Source: Caulobacteraceae bacterium
GTDB lineage: Bacteria; Pseudomonadota; Alphaproteobacteria; Caulobacterales; Caulobacteraceae
Assembly: GCA_947441065.1 (NCBI GenBank)
Contig: CANESI010000005.1
Span: forward strand, 1-64,000
Direction: 5' to 3'
DNA: 64,000 nt
In this document: piece by piece, positions 41,284 to 53,470 of the stretch
How positions within the stretch are numbered: the first letter of the stretch is position 1
Layout: each line of letters starts with the position of its first letter
Notes under the pieces: model-generated
What the model was told of the DNA's origin: nothing
Database searches by the model: none
The model's input: only the letters and a program-made list of their open reading frames with translations
Made by a program: the position numbers and the translations under genes

Positions 41284-42150
41284 CTATAGCTGACAGACAG
41301 GGCAGAAAAATGTCGAACGCCCTGCCTGGACGGTCCGCTCAATCACGCCCCGGCAGGATGGCGTCACACAGGCCTCACCCTCCCGGCCATAGGCGCGGAA
41401 TGTGTGCTGGAAATAGCCCAGCGCCCCATCGGCCCCGGCATAGTCACGTAAGGTCGAGCCGCCCGCCTTGATGGCCTCGGCCAGCACGTCCTTAATGGCC
41501 GCCGTCAAGATCTTGATCTTGGCCTTAGAAATCAGGGCCGCGGGCTTGATCGGCGAAATCCCTGAACGATGAAGTGCCTCGCAAACATAGATATTGCCCA
41601 GACCTGCCACCACGCGCTGATCCAAGAGCAGGGTCTTTGCCGTCTGTTTGCGCCCCTTGAAAGCCGCGACCAGAACGCCTGCGTCAAAGTCAGGTCCCAA
41701 GGGCTCAGGTCCCATGGCGGAAAACCATGGATGCTGATCGAGCCGCGCCGTCTCAACCAGCCCCATAAAGCCAAACCGCCGGGGGTCCGAATAGGTCACG
41801 GTGGCCCCGGCCTCGGTCATGAACAGCACATGGGCATGTTTGGGATCAGAGGCAGGCGCATGGACAAAATCACCGGGCCTTTGCCTCGGACCGCCCGGCT
41901 CATCAATCTCAAAGCGGCCGGTCATGCCCAGATGCATGACCAAGGTGTCGCCTCGGTCCAGTTGCGCCAGCAGATATTTGGCCCGCCGCTCTAGGGCGGT
42001 GATGGTCGCCCCCGTGAGGCGCTGCACAAAGCCGTCAGGAAAGGCAAAGCGCAGATCCGGGCGGCGCTGCTCGACCCGCGACAGGCGCGCGCCCTCGAGC
42101 ACCGGCTGAAGCCCTCGGCGGACGGTCTCGACCTCTGGCAACTCAGGCAT
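41284..42150 (-). CDS. mutM: Formamidopyrimidine-DNA glycosylase
   Basis: 288 residues; removes 8-oxoG and FapyG. Catalytic PELPEVETV directly after Met, KYLLAQL, HLGMTGRF, and a C-terminal Cys4 zinc finger (CVTPSCRG ... FFCPVCQ). The start follows from the required N-terminal proline. A 16-bp tandem duplication covers the start region and creates a second out-of-frame ATG 16 bases upstream (separate entry). Confidence 0.96.
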   Translation of the reverse strand: MPELPEVETVRRGLQPVLEGARLSRVEQRRPDLRFAFPDGFVQRLTGATITALERRAKYLLAQLDRGDTLVMHLGMTGRFEIDEPGGPRQRPGDFVHAPASDPKHAHVLFMTEAGATVTYSDPRRFGFMGLVETARLDQHPWFSAMGPEPLGPDFDAGVLVAAFKGRKQTAKTLLLDQRVVAGLGNIYVCEALHRSGISPIKPAALISKAKIKILTAAIKDVLAEAIKAGGSTLRDYAGADGALGYFQHTFRAYGREGEACVTPSCRGVIERTVQAGRSTFFCPVCQL

Positions 42151-42173
42151 GGGGCAACTCAGGCATGGGGCAA
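42139..42173. repeat. 16-bp tandem duplication over the mutM start codon
   Basis: CAACTCAGGCATGGGG occurs twice in a row (42139-42154 and 42155-42170), plus CAA of a third copy. On the minus strand each copy contains ATGCCTGAGTTG. The upstream ATG (42166) opens a 7-codon frame whose TGA at 42145-42143 overlaps the real mutM start. Confidence 0.9.
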
Positions 42174-42265
42174 ATGGTCCATATTGGGGCTCTGCAAACG
42201 CAGGAATGTTCCTAAGACGCTTTGTCCGGTTTGCGGCAGAACGCAACCGGGTTTAAAGCAGAGCC

Positions 42266-43036
42266 ATGAGCAAGCCTTCCCCCCACCCCACAGCCACCTT
42301 TGGATTCACCGACGTCGCGGCGTCCGACAAGCCGGGCCTCGTGCGCGGTGTGTTTGATCGGGTGGCCAAACGCTATGACCTGATGAACGACCTGATGAGC
42401 GCAGGGGTCCATCGGCTCTGGAAGGATGCGGTGGCCTCGCGGCTCAATCCGCAGCCAGGCGAAGTGATCATCGACTGCGCAGGCGGCACCGGCGACATGG
42501 CGCGGCGCTTTGCCAAGATGGCCCGGGCGGCCAAGCAACGGCGCGGAGGCGAAGATGCCCGCATCTATGTGATGGATTACAATGCTGAGATGGTTGGCGC
42601 GGGCCGCGAGCGCGGCGGCGAGCCAGAGATCGTCTGGTCCGTTGGTGATGCCCAACGTCTCGCCCTGCCAGATGCTTGCGCCGATGCCTATGTCATCTCC
42701 TTTGGCATTCGCAATGTCACCGACATCTTGGCGGCCTTGAAAGAGGCCCGGCGGGTCTTGAAGCCGGGTGGACGGTTCCTCTGTCTGGAATTTTCCCATC
42801 CCGTCACCGAGGCCCTGCGAAAGGCCTATGACGCCTATTCCTTTGCCGTCATCCCCGCCATTGGCGAGTGGGTGGCCAAGGATCGGGCCTCCTATCAATA
42901 TCTGGTCGAGAGCATTCGCCGCTTCCCAGATCAGGTGGCCTTCGCGGCCCTGATGCGCGAGGTTGGCTTTTCGCAAGTCAGCTGGACCAACTTTACCGGC
43001 GGCGTCGCGGCCATGCACCAAGGCCGCGCTGTTTAA
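42266..43036 (+). CDS. ubiE: Ubiquinone/menaquinone C-methyltransferase UbiE
   Basis: 256 residues; SAM-dependent C-methylation in ubiquinone synthesis. [36 protein letters not shown] (SAM site), [11 protein letters not shown] and the closing [12 protein letters not shown] are diagnostic of UbiE/COQ5. Its TAA shares bases with the ubiB start (TAATG). About 115 bp divergent from mutM. Confidence 0.97.
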   Translation: MSKPSPHPTATFGFTDVAASDKPGLVRGVFDRVAKRYDLMNDLMSAGVHRLWKDAVASRLNPQPGEVIIDCAGGTGDMARRFAKMARAAKQRRGGEDARIYVMDYNAEMVGAGRERGGEPEIVWSVGDAQRLALPDACADAYVISFGIRNVTDILAALKEARRVLKPGGRFLCLEFSHPVTEALRKAYDAYSFAVIPAIGEWVAKDRASYQYLVESIRRFPDQVAFAALMREVGFSQVSWTNFTGGVAAMHQGRAV

Positions 43037-44541
43037 TGGCTCTCTTGCGTCTTCTGGGTGCGGGTTGGGTTCTGGTGCGGGCCGACGCGCTTTTGCCACG
43101 TGAGGCGCAAGGCCTGATGCCCGCGCCGTTGGTGGCGCTGGGTAAGATATTGCGACTGTTGGCGGGGCCTCAATCGCGCCGAGGAAGGCCGGGCGAACGT
43201 CTCGCCAAGGCTCTCGAAGGGCTTGGCCCGGTCGCGATCAAGCTCGGTCAGCTTCTATCCACGCGAGCCGATATTTTGGGCGCCGATTTCGCCGATGATC
43301 TGGCGCGGCTCAAGGATCAGCTCCAGCCTTTTGATACCAAGCTGGCCACCGCGGTGGTTCAAGCTGGTATTGATCGGCCCATTTCGGACCTGTTTGTTGA
43401 GTTTGGACCTGCCGTGGCCGCAGCCTCCATCGCTCAGGCTCACCGCGCGGTTCTGGCCGATGGGCGCATCGTTGCGGTCAAGGTTCTTCGGCCCGGTATC
43501 GAGCAAGATGTGGCCAAAGATGTCGCGGTGCTGACCCTTGCCGCCGATCTGGCCCACCGGCTGGTTCCGCTCAGCCGCCGCCTTGCGCCGCGCGATCTGG
43601 CCGCCACCGTCTCACGGTCCTTGACCCTAGAGCTTGATCTGCGGCTCGAAGCGGCCGGCGCTGACGAGCTGGGCGAGGTCATGGCCAAGGATGGCTGGAT
43701 GAGCGCGCCCAAGGTGGTTTGGGAGGGGGTCGGCAAGCGCTTCTTGACCCTGACCTGGGCTGAGGGTCAGCCCCTCTCATCGGCCCAATCGCTCGAACAG
43801 CCGGGTCTGGACCGCCCAGCCTTGGCCAATGGCCTGATGCGCGGCTTTTTGGCCCAAGCCCTCGATCACGGGGTTTTTCATGCCGATCTGCATGAGGGAA
43901 ACCTGTTTGTCGGTCCACCCTCCGCCATCGTCGCGGTCGACTATGGCATTATGGGGCGGATTGGACCGGACGAGCGACGCTATCTGGCGGAGATTCTCTG
44001 GGGCTTTTTGCGCCGGGACTATCGGCGGGTCGCAGAAATCCATTTCGAGGCCGGTTATGTGCCCGCCGTCCATTCGGTCGACGCCTTCGCCCAAGCCCTG
44101 CGCGCCGTGGGCCAACCGATCTTTGGCCGCAGTGCCAAGGATGTGTCGATGGGTAGGCTCTTGGGGCAACTGTTCGAGATCACCGCGCTCTTTGACATGC
44201 ACCTTCGGCCCGAACTGGTCCTGCTGCAAAAGACCATGGTCACGGTCGAGGGTGTGGCGCGGCGTATTGATCCTGATCATGACATCTGGGCCGCCGCTGA
44301 GCCCGTCGTGCGCCGCTGGATCGCCCGGGAACTATCGCCGACCGAGAAGGTCAAGAGCCTCGTCCAAGACGCCATCGGAGCGCTGCAATCTCTTGCCCGC
44401 TTGGCCGAGGCCGAACGCAAGGCTCAGCCCGCGCCAGTGCTTCCCACTGCCCCTAGCATCAGCCCCTTCTGGTTGGCCCTAAGCGTCAGCACCGCCCTGA
44501 CCTTGGCCGCGATCTTGGTGTTCAAAGCTCTGAACGGCTAG
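43036..44541 (+). CDS. ubiB: Ubiquinone biosynthesis kinase-like protein UbiB
   Basis: 501 residues of the ABC1/ADCK/UbiB family; atypical ATPase needed for ubiquinone synthesis. LGPVAIKLGQLLSTRADI (KxGQ motif), AAASIAQAHRAVL (Ala-rich loop in place of the Gly-rich loop), HADLHEGNLFV and VDYGIMGR. The C terminus has one or two membrane helices (FWLALSVSTALTLAAILVF). Start set by the UbiE stop overlap. Confidence 0.95.
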   Translation: MALLRLLGAGWVLVRADALLPREAQGLMPAPLVALGKILRLLAGPQSRRGRPGERLAKALEGLGPVAIKLGQLLSTRADILGADFADDLARLKDQLQPFDTKLATAVVQAGIDRPISDLFVEFGPAVAAASIAQAHRAVLADGRIVAVKVLRPGIEQDVAKDVAVLTLAADLAHRLVPLSRRLAPRDLAATVSRSLTLELDLRLEAAGADELGEVMAKDGWMSAPKVVWEGVGKRFLTLTWAEGQPLSSAQSLEQPGLDRPALANGLMRGFLAQALDHGVFHADLHEGNLFVGPPSAIVAVDYGIMGRIGPDERRYLAEILWGFLRRDYRRVAEIHFEAGYVPAVHSVDAFAQALRAVGQPIFGRSAKDVSMGRLLGQLFEITALFDMHLRPELVLLQKTMVTVEGVARRIDPDHDIWAAAEPVVRRWIARELSPTEKVKSLVQDAIGALQSLARLAEAERKAQPAPVLPTAPSISPFWLALSVSTALTLAAILVFKALNG

Positions 44542-44548
44542 AGCGCCG

Positions 44549-44821
44549 CTAAAACCGCGCCTTTAAACTCCGCCAAACCCAATAGAGCCCCAGGACATAG
44601 AGGGCCATGCCCGCCAGATAGCTGACCCAGGTCGCGATCCGGGCCCAGCGCAAGATCATCCCCGTCTCATCGGTGTAATGGGACAGGATACCGGGTGCGG
44701 CCAAGACCAAGACTATAGACACAAGGATCCAACCGGCGGCTTGCCATCGCGCCCTTACCAATCGCGCTCGGTTCTTTCTTTCCCAATCTTGGAATTCCGG
44801 ATCGGATGAGGTCTTGAGCAC
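44549..44821 (-). CDS. Small two-helix membrane protein, unknown function
   Basis: 90 residues with a charged N terminus (about 1-28) and two transmembrane helices (ILVSIVLVLAAPGILS and ATWVSYLAGMALYVLGLYW). Starts with GTG 3 bp after the preceding stop, so it is probably co-transcribed with the lipoprotein gene upstream. Not recognised. Confidence 0.65.
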   Translation of the reverse strand: MLKTSSDPEFQDWERKNRARLVRARWQAAGWILVSIVLVLAAPGILSHYTDETGMILRWARIATWVSYLAGMALYVLGLYWVWRSLKARF

Positions 44822-44824
44822 GAT

Positions 44825-45382
44825 CTAGCGGCCCGTTGGGTCGTCGGCCTGGTTCTTTTGTCGATCCACCTGTTGTTGCCAATAGTCAGCCCCGTCATCG
44901 GGTTTGAAGAAGGCCTTTGGGGCACCGCTCTTGGCCATCACCGCAAAGCTGTTGGTCTTGGCATCATAGATCAGGGTATCGCCATTGGGCCGCGACAGGG
45001 TCTGGGATCCCTTGGGTGGACGGCTGGTAAAGGCGTGGGCCTTGGCGACATAGTCATCCAGACGGTCGGCATTGAAAGCCTTACCATTACGCTCGAACTG
45101 GCGCTCGGCGCTTTCTTGGGCGCTATAGCGGCGGGTTTCACCCCACATGGGCACGCCATCGACGAGGGGCACATCGTCCGCCGCTGCTCGTTCGCGCTGA
45201 GGCCGACGCCCGCCTTGAACATCAGATTGATCTTGAGGCTCAGCCCGACTGTCACGGTCGTCCATGCGCGCCTCACCCCTGTCGCGGCTCGGAACAGCAG
45301 ACGGGCCTGCATCGCACGACCAGAGACCCCCTAAGGTTAGAACGGCAAAGGCCGATAGGGCGACGCCCTTGGTTATACGCAT
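44825..45382 (-). CDS. Predicted lipoprotein, unknown function
   Basis: 185 residues. Lipobox LWSC at about residue 23, then a charged low-complexity stretch (DRGEARMDDRDSRAEPQDQSD), then a compact domain with YDAKTNSFAVMAKSGAPKAFFKP. The C-terminal part with DTLIYDAKTNSFAV looks like a small beta domain; not recognised. Divergent from coaBC. Confidence 0.7.
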   Translation of the reverse strand: MRITKGVALSAFAVLTLGGLWSCDAGPSAVPSRDRGEARMDDRDSRAEPQDQSDVQGGRRPQRERAAADDVPLVDGVPMWGETRRYSAQESAERQFERNGKAFNADRLDDYVAKAHAFTSRPPKGSQTLSRPNGDTLIYDAKTNSFAVMAKSGAPKAFFKPDDGADYWQQQVDRQKNQADDPTGR

Positions 45383-45530
45383 TTTTAGCCCCCCAATTTC
45401 ACCATCTGAAGTAGATTGACTCCGATATTCGACCTTGTCAAACGCGGGGCTTAGAGGGCGAACCCTCGCACCATTTGCCCGCCTGCCCGCAAAGCGCTAT
45501 GCAACCGACTTGGCTTGGGAGCACAGCACG

Positions 45531-46748
45531 GTGAGTGACAAACGGGTCCTGTTGATCGTGGGCGGCGGCATCGCCGCCTACAAATGCCTTGAGCTGGTGC
45601 GCCTGCTGCGCAAGTCCGGCATTGCGGTGCGCTGCATCCTGACCAAGGGCGGTGAGGCCTTTGTCACCCCCCTGTCGCTGGCGGCCCTGTCCGAAGATCG
45701 GGTCTATCAGGAGCTATTCTCGCTGACCGATGAGGCCGAGATGGGCCATATCCAGCTGTCGCGCTCTGCCGATCTGGTGGTGGTGGCCCCGGCGACCGCA
45801 GACCTGATGGCCAGAGCGGCCAATGGCCTGGCCAATGATTTGGCGACCACAGCCTTGCTGGCCACCGATAAGCCCGTCCTGATGGCCCCGGCCATGAATG
45901 TGCGGATGTGGAACCATCCCGCCACCCAGCGCAATATCGCGACCCTCGCTGGCGACGGTATCAGCTTTGTTGGACCTGACGAGGGCGCCATGGCCTGTGG
46001 TGAATTTGGACCGGGCCGGATGGCCGAACCGGCCGCCATCTTTGTTGCCATCATGGAGCGCTTTACCCAAGAGCCTGCGCCTCAAGAGATGGCTGGCGAC
46101 CTGCCGCTCAAGGGGCGTCGCGCCCTGGTCACGGCCGGTCCAACCGTCGAGCCCATTGATCCCGTCCGTCTGATCACCAACCGCTCAAGCGGCAAGCAGG
46201 GCTTTGCGATTGCACAGGCCTTGAGCGCGCTCGGGGCCGAGGTGACGCTCGTCGCCGGACCCGTTGCCCTGCCCACCCCGCCCGGCGTGCACCGCGTCGA
46301 TGTCGAGACCGCGATCCAGATGCAGGCCGCCTGCCAAGCGGCGCTTCCCGCCGATGTCGCCATCTGTGTGGCCGCCGTCGCCGACTGGCGGCCCGCTGAA
46401 GAAGGCACCCTCAAGATCAAGAAGGGGCCAGACGGCCCGCCTGCCATCAACCTGATCGAGAACCCGGACATATTGGCTGGCCTCGCGGCCCAAGGTCCAA
46501 ACCGTCCCAAGCTGGTCATCGGCTTTGCGGCGGAAACCAACGATGTCGAAGCCCATGCCCGCGCAAAACTGACGAAAAAGGGCTGCGACTGGGTCATCGC
46601 CAATGATGTGACCCAACCCGGCGTCATGGGCGGCGAGGACAATACGGTTCTGCTCGTCACGCCTGAGGGTACCGAACGCTGGGAAAAGGCTCCCAAGTCT
46701 GACGTTGCTAAACTGATCGCCATCCAAATTGCCAAGGCCCTGAAATGA
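45531..46748 (+). CDS. coaBC: Bifunctional phosphopantothenoylcysteine decarboxylase/synthase
   Basis: 405 residues; makes 4'-phosphopantetheine for CoA. Coa[31 protein letters not shown] and PAMNVRMW. Coa[36 protein letters not shown] and ANDV. The GTG at 45531 with GGGAG upstream gives the usual length; the frame is open further 5'. Overlaps dut by 4 bp (ATGA). Confidence 0.96.
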   Translation: MSDKRVLLIVGGGIAAYKCLELVRLLRKSGIAVRCILTKGGEAFVTPLSLAALSEDRVYQELFSLTDEAEMGHIQLSRSADLVVVAPATADLMARAANGLANDLATTALLATDKPVLMAPAMNVRMWNHPATQRNIATLAGDGISFVGPDEGAMACGEFGPGRMAEPAAIFVAIMERFTQEPAPQEMAGDLPLKGRRALVTAGPTVEPIDPVRLITNRSSGKQGFAIAQALSALGAEVTLVAGPVALPTPPGVHRVDVETAIQMQAACQAALPADVAICVAAVADWRPAEEGTLKIKKGPDGPPAINLIENPDILAGLAAQGPNRPKLVIGFAAETNDVEAHARAKLTKKGCDWVIANDVTQPGVMGGEDNTVLLVTPEGTERWEKAPKSDVAKLIAIQIAKALK

Positions 46749-47218
46749 CCCTCGCCACTGGACTTGCCGCCCCCACCATCGCCGTTGTGCAGATGGCCCA
46801 TGCTCAAGGCCTGCCCCTGCCAGCCTATGAGACCTCTGGCGCTGCCGGGATGGATCTGCGCGCCGCGGTCGAGGATGAGGCCCCTGTGGTCCTGCGCCCC
46901 GGATCACGCGCTATGGTCCCGACGGGGCTCTGTATCGCGGTTCCGGCAGGCTTTGAGGTCCAGGTCCGGCCTCGGTCGGGCTTGGCGGCTAAGGCTGGCA
47001 TCACCTGCCTGAACAGTCCCGGCACGGTCGACAGCGACTATCGCGGCGAACTGAAGGTCATCTTGATCAATCTTGGGGCAGAAGACTTCATCATTCGGCG
47101 CGGCGAGCGCATTGCCCAGATGGTGGTCGCGCCCGTTGTGCAGGCCGCTTGGCAACAGGTCGACAGCCTCGATGAGACCGCGCGCGGCGCTGGCGGCTTT
47201 GGCTCGACAGGGGTCTAG
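46745..47218 (+). CDS. dut: dUTP diphosphatase
   Basis: 157 residues, trimeric dUTPase with its five motifs: [44 protein letters not shown] and [10 protein letters not shown]. Keeps uracil out of DNA and supplies dUMP. The dfp-dut pair is common in alphaproteobacteria. Confidence 0.98.
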   Translation: MTLATGLAAPTIAVVQMAHAQGLPLPAYETSGAAGMDLRAAVEDEAPVVLRPGSRAMVPTGLCIAVPAGFEVQVRPRSGLAAKAGITCLNSPGTVDSDYRGELKVILINLGAEDFIIRRGERIAQMVVAPVVQAAWQQVDSLDETARGAGGFGSTGV

Positions 47219-47221
47219 ACC

Positions 47222-48046
47222 CTAGGCCTTTAGACCCAAGACATCTTGCATATCATAGAGGCCGGGCTTGGACTGGGCGACGGCCCAGAGGGCGGCCTCA
47301 ACCGCGCCCCTTGCAAATAGGCCTCGGTCACGCGCCGAGTGGGACAGGGTCAAGATCTCGTCTTCAGCCGCAAACAGCACACTATGCTCACCGACAATGC
47401 CGCCGCCGCGCAGGACGCCAAAGCCGATATCGCCTTCCTTGCGCGGCCCGGTCAGGCCATCGCGGCCTCGGTCTGAGTGGCCGGCCAGATCAATGCCGCG
47501 CCCGACTGCTGCCGCCTCACCCAACATCAGGGCGGTCCCAGAAGGCGCATCGATCTTTCGGCGATGATGGGCCTCTAGCACCTCAATATCATAGGCCTTT
47601 GGGCCCAGCGCCCGCGCGGCCTGACGCACAAGACCCAGCAGCATATTGACGCCGAGCGAAAAGTTGCCCGAACGGACAATGACGATCTGGGTTGCCGCCG
47701 CTGCGAGCATCGCCTCGTCTTCGTCGTCAAATCCGGTCGAGCCTATGATCAGGGCCGGACGAACGGTGCCGACCGCGCGAGGCTCGGCGCAGGACCGCGC
47801 CAAGGCGGCAGAGGCCTTGGGCAGGGTGAAATCAATAATGACGCGGCTGGCCTCAATGGCCTCAAGGGCAGAGGTCAGGATGCGTGACCCACTGAGGCTA
47901 CCCTCGGTGCCCACGCGATCAAAAAGGGCGCTGACGGTCACATCGCCTTGGGCTTCACTGCGGCTATCCAACGCAGCGGTCACGACCTGCCCCATACGCC
48001 CAAGGGCCCCGGCAACACCGATGGTGACAGCTGATGACGAGGCCAT
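47222..48046 (-). CDS. dapB: 4-hydroxy-tetrahydrodipicolinate reductase
   Basis: 274 residues; NAD(P)H reduction in lysine/DAP synthesis. GVAGALGRMGQVV, STGFDDEDEAML, HHRRKIDAPSGTAL and the GEHSVLFAAEDEILTLSHSA block. Convergent with dut, divergent from maeB (about 230 bp gap). Confidence 0.97.
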   Translation of the reverse strand: MASSSAVTIGVAGALGRMGQVVTAALDSRSEAQGDVTVSALFDRVGTEGSLSGSRILTSALEAIEASRVIIDFTLPKASAALARSCAEPRAVGTVRPALIIGSTGFDDEDEAMLAAAATQIVIVRSGNFSLGVNMLLGLVRQAARALGPKAYDIEVLEAHHRRKIDAPSGTALMLGEAAAVGRGIDLAGHSDRGRDGLTGPRKEGDIGFGVLRGGGIVGEHSVLFAAEDEILTLSHSARDRGLFARGAVEAALWAVAQSKPGLYDMQDVLGLKA

Positions 48047-48275
48047 AACGAACCGCTTTCCTTGAACAATGGATCAATTGATAGACCGCCATCTGTCGCA
48101 ACATCAATGGCACAAAACCCTAAACAGATGTTTGAATAGGCCCCCATCAGGATATTTACCCTATTTATTCGGTAGAATTTGCCTCAACCCCTCATGGATG
48201 CGGTTGTGACAGGGGGGCGGCGCCGTTAGGGTGCGGCCTCAATTTGAACCTGGCTTGCAAGATCCGCGGGACATC

Positions 48276-50567
<2,292 letters not shown>

Positions 50568-50574
50568 AGACTAT

Positions 50575-50608
50575 CCCTCCATAGGCACCCTTGGCTGCCT
50601 GTGGAGGG
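50575..50608. terminator. Hairpin between maeB and the CobW gene
   Basis: CCCTCCA-t-AGGCA ... TGCCT-g-TGGAGGG, 12 paired bases with one mismatch, between convergent genes. No T run, so Rho-independence is unsure. Confidence 0.55.
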
Positions 50609-50622
50609 GTCTATCCTTCAGC

Positions 50623-51693
50623 CTAGGCCGCGCAGGCCTCAAAACCTGCCCGCAGCTTGGCCTCGTCAAGATCGCGTCCAATAAAGACCAGACGGCTATG
50701 GCGCTGATCGGTGGCATTCCAAGGCCGCTGGAAGTCGCCCTCTAGGATCATGTGCACGGCCTGGAAGACCAGACGTCGCTCATCGCCCGCCACATCGATA
50801 ATGCCCTTGGCCCGCAAGATGTCGGGGCCTTGCGCTGCGAGCAGGTCGTTGAGCCAGGTCGTAATCTTGCCCCCATCGACCGGGCGGTCGAGACGCAGGC
50901 TGATGCCGCGAATATCGTCATCATGGATATCGGAGGCCTTGGCGTGATCGTAGTCGTGATGATGGCGATGGCCGTGGTCATGCCCATGATCATGGTCACA
51001 ATGTTCGTCGTGGACGTGGCCATCCTCGCCATGGGCAGGGTTGAGGAACTCTGGCTCGATGGAGACGATACGCTCCAGATCAAAGCCGCCTCGCCCCAAA
51101 ATCGCATCGAGCGGCACATTCGAGCGCTGAGCCCGGTGGATCGGCGCAAGGGGATTGAGACGGCGCAGGCGGGCCTCGACCATGCGCAGATCCTGCTCGG
51201 ACACCAGATCGGTCTTGTTCAAGACAATCTGGTCGGCAAAGGCGATCTGCTCTCGCGCCTCGCGGCTGTCGGAAAGGCGCAGGAGCACATGTTTGGCGTC
51301 AACCACGGTGGTGACACTATCGAGCTGGGTGCGGGCCTTGACGTCCTCATCGACAAAGAAGGTCTGGGCGACCGGCCCCGGATCGGCCAAGCCTGTGGTT
51401 TCAACAATGATGGCGTCAAAGCCGCCCTTGCGCTTCATCAGGCCCGACAGCACCCGGATCAGATCGCCGCGCACCGTGCAGCAGACGCAGCCATTGTTCA
51501 TCTCAAAGACCTCTTCGTCGGCCCCGACGATCAGGTCATTGTCGATACCGATCTCGCCAAACTCATTGACGATCACCGCATAACGCTTGCCGTGATCCTC
51601 CGACAGGATGCGGTTGAGCAGGGTGGTCTTACCGGCGCCGAGATAGCCGGTCAGAACGGTAACGGGTGTCTTTGAGACAGGAGCTTGGGTCAT
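50623..51693 (-). CDS. CobW/ZNG1-type GTPase with His-rich metal-binding region
   Basis: 356 residues. Walker A GYLGAGKTTLL, NEFGEIGIDN, metal motif NNGCVCC, ETTGLADP and NKTDLV. Residues about 220-255 form a His/Asp-rich run (EDGHVHDEHCDHDHGHDHGH-like), then a CobW C-terminal domain. Such COG0523 proteins are zinc metallochaperones made under zinc limitation. It follows znuC-znuB behind a probable Zur site, which supports zinc over cobalt. Confidence 0.92.
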   Translation of the reverse strand: MTQAPVSKTPVTVLTGYLGAGKTTLLNRILSEDHGKRYAVIVNEFGEIGIDNDLIVGADEEVFEMNNGCVCCTVRGDLIRVLSGLMKRKGGFDAIIVETTGLADPGPVAQTFFVDEDVKARTQLDSVTTVVDAKHVLLRLSDSREAREQIAFADQIVLNKTDLVSEQDLRMVEARLRRLNPLAPIHRAQRSNVPLDAILGRGGFDLERIVSIEPEFLNPAHGEDGHVHDEHCDHDHGHDHGHRHHHDYDHAKASDIHDDDIRGISLRLDRPVDGGKITTWLNDLLAAQGPDILRAKGIIDVAGDERRLVFQAVHMILEGDFQRPWNATDQRHSRLVFIGRDLDEAKLRAGFEACAA

Positions 51694-51735
51694 GGGGAAA
51701 CTCTTACAGACAAGGTCGCATCAGGAAAAGCGGCT

Positions 51736-52593
51736 TCAGCCTTCCAGATGGGTACGCCCGGGCAGGTTTTGAAGCAGACCATTGTTAGACCCAACCAGCG
51801 CCGACAGGGCAAAGAGGCTCGCCGCCGTCAAGGTCATGGTCGCGCCGGGTTCAGCCCCGAACCGATGGGCGAGGAACAGGCCCGCGCCGCTGGACAGGGC
51901 CGAGATCAGCACCGCCGTCCCCGCCTGCCCGACATAGGTGCGAGCCCAAAACCGAGAGGCGGCGGCAGGGATCATCATCAGGCCAACCGTCATCAGGGCC
52001 CCAAAGGCCCTAAAACCCGCCACCAGATTAAGGGCCACCAACAGCATCAAAAGCAGATGGAGTAGGCCGCCCGGCAGGCCTGAGGCCCGCATAAAGACCG
52101 GATCAGCACTCTCAGCCAAAAATCCCCGAATAAAGAGGGCAAGGGCAAAGAGGGTTGCCGTCGCAGCCCCCGCTGAGACCAGAAGGGCGGTGGTATCCAG
52201 CCCCTTGGCGGCGCCGAACAGCAGATCAAACACCATTTCGGCATTGGCGTTGCGTCCCAAGATCAAGACGCCAAGGGCCAGAGCGCTGAGATAGAAGACC
52301 GCAAAGGCGGCATCCTCGGGCAAGCGCTTGGTCCGGGCCAGCAGACTGGACAGACCGGCAACGACAAAGCCCGCGAGGAGCGCCCCAATCGTCATGGCCA
52401 CAGGATCAGGACCGGCAATCAGATAGGCGAGGGCGGCGCCCGGCAAGATGCCATGGGACAGGGCGTCACCGACCAGACTCATACGCCGTGCGATCAACAG
52501 AACCCCAAGCGGCGCACCGCCCAAGGCGAGGGCAAGCCCCCCCGCGAGGGCCATGGGCAGGGCAAATTCGGCACCAGAATGGACGGCGCTCAC
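51736..52593 (-). CDS. znuB: Zinc ABC transporter permease
   Basis: 285 residues with about eight to nine membrane helices of the ABC-3 family: GGAPLGVLLIARRMSLVGDALSHGILPGAALAY region and AFGALMTVGLMMIPAAASRFW. Starts with GTG overlapping the znuC stop. Moves Zn(II) across the inner membrane. No binding-protein gene (znuA) is in the cluster. Confidence 0.93.
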   Translation of the reverse strand: MSAVHSGAEFALPMALAGGLALALGGAPLGVLLIARRMSLVGDALSHGILPGAALAYLIAGPDPVAMTIGALLAGFVVAGLSSLLARTKRLPEDAAFAVFYLSALALGVLILGRNANAEMVFDLLFGAAKGLDTTALLVSAGAATATLFALALFIRGFLAESADPVFMRASGLPGGLLHLLLMLLVALNLVAGFRAFGALMTVGLMMIPAAASRFWARTYVGQAGTAVLISALSSGAGLFLAHRFGAEPGATMTLTAASLFALSALVGSNNGLLQNLPGRTHLEG

Positions 52594-53333
52594 GCGGCAT
52601 GGTCCCGATGACAGATCCCAGCGCCGTCGCTCCAGGCCTCAGACAGGCGCCGTGCGGTCAAGAGGTTCTCTGGAGCCAAGGCCTGCTCGGTCGGGGCCCA
52701 GGAGACCTTTTCACGGGCAAGAAGCAGGGTATCGGCGCAGGTGTCTCGCACCATATCCAGATCATGCAGGACCATCACCACGGTCCGGCCCTCGCTCGGC
52801 CAGCGCTTGACGAGGGCAATCAGGTCGTCGGTCGTGCGCGCATCGAGCGCAGTGAAGGGCTCATCCAACAGGATCAGCCGCGCATCTTGCACCAGAACCC
52901 GGGCAAAGAGGGCGCGTTGAAGTTGGCCGCCGGACACAGACCCAAGGGCGCGATCCTCAAAGCCAGACAGGCCCACGGCGCTCATGGCGTCTTCGATCCT
53001 ATGACGGTCCTGATGGGTTACCGCCCCGAAGAGGCCCCGCCGCCCCCAAAGGCCCAAACCAACCAACTCGCCAATGGTCATGGGAAAATCGCGGTCCACA
53101 CCATGATCTTGCGGCAGATAGGCGATCTGGTTGGGCTTTAGACCGCTGCGGTCCACGCGGCCCGATAGGGGGGCTAGCGCGCCCGCTAGGCCCTTGAGCA
53201 GGGTCGACTTGCCAGACCCGTTCGGACCCACCACCGCCGTAACCCGCGCCTCATCAAAGGCTCCATCCAGATGATGGACCGCTGGACGGCGCTCATAGCC
53301 GAGGGTCAGATCGTGAAGACGCACCAGACTCAT
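52590..53333 (-). CDS. znuC: Zinc ABC transporter ATPase
   Basis: 247 residues. Walker A GPNGSGKSTLL, Q-loop YLPQDHGVDRDFP, signature SVSGGQLQRALFARVL, Walker B LILLDEPFTALD and H-loop VLHDLD. The YLPQ motif and adjacent permease mark a Znu/Mnt-type metal ABC system. Start at 53333, with GGAA 5 bases upstream; the longer open frame reads through the micro-ORF region and is not supported. Confidence 0.93.
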   Translation of the reverse strand: MSLVRLHDLTLGYERRPAVHHLDGAFDEARVTAVVGPNGSGKSTLLKGLAGALAPLSGRVDRSGLKPNQIAYLPQDHGVDRDFPMTIGELVGLGLWGRRGLFGAVTHQDRHRIEDAMSAVGLSGFEDRALGSVSGGQLQRALFARVLVQDARLILLDEPFTALDARTTDDLIALVKRWPSEGRTVVMVLHDLDMVRDTCADTLLLAREKVSWAPTEQALAPENLLTARRLSEAWSDGAGICHRDHAA

Positions 53334-53341
53334 GAGGTTTC

Positions 53342-53455
53342 CTACGCGGCCAAGGACCAAAAGACCGCCGCCCACACTAGAGCGGACGCCGCAGCGGCCA
53401 GCACCAGGCGGGAAAAGACGCTCATATTGACAAGATCTAGGCTAAACTTTCGCAT
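53342..53455 (-). CDS. Possible 37-residue membrane peptide upstream of znuC
   Basis: MRKFSLDLVNMSVFSRLVLA... ends in a hydrophobic helix (LVLAAAAASALVWAAVFW) and stops 8 bp before the znuC ATG. It lies directly behind a Zur-like box, so it would be the first gene of the zinc operon. The ribosome binding site is weak, and an internal Met at 53425 is an alternative start. It could be a small membrane protein, a leader peptide or chance. Confidence 0.35.
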   Translation of the reverse strand: MRKFSLDLVNMSVFSRLVLAAAASALVWAAVFWSLAA

Positions 53456-53470
53456 GGGCACCGTTTAGCA

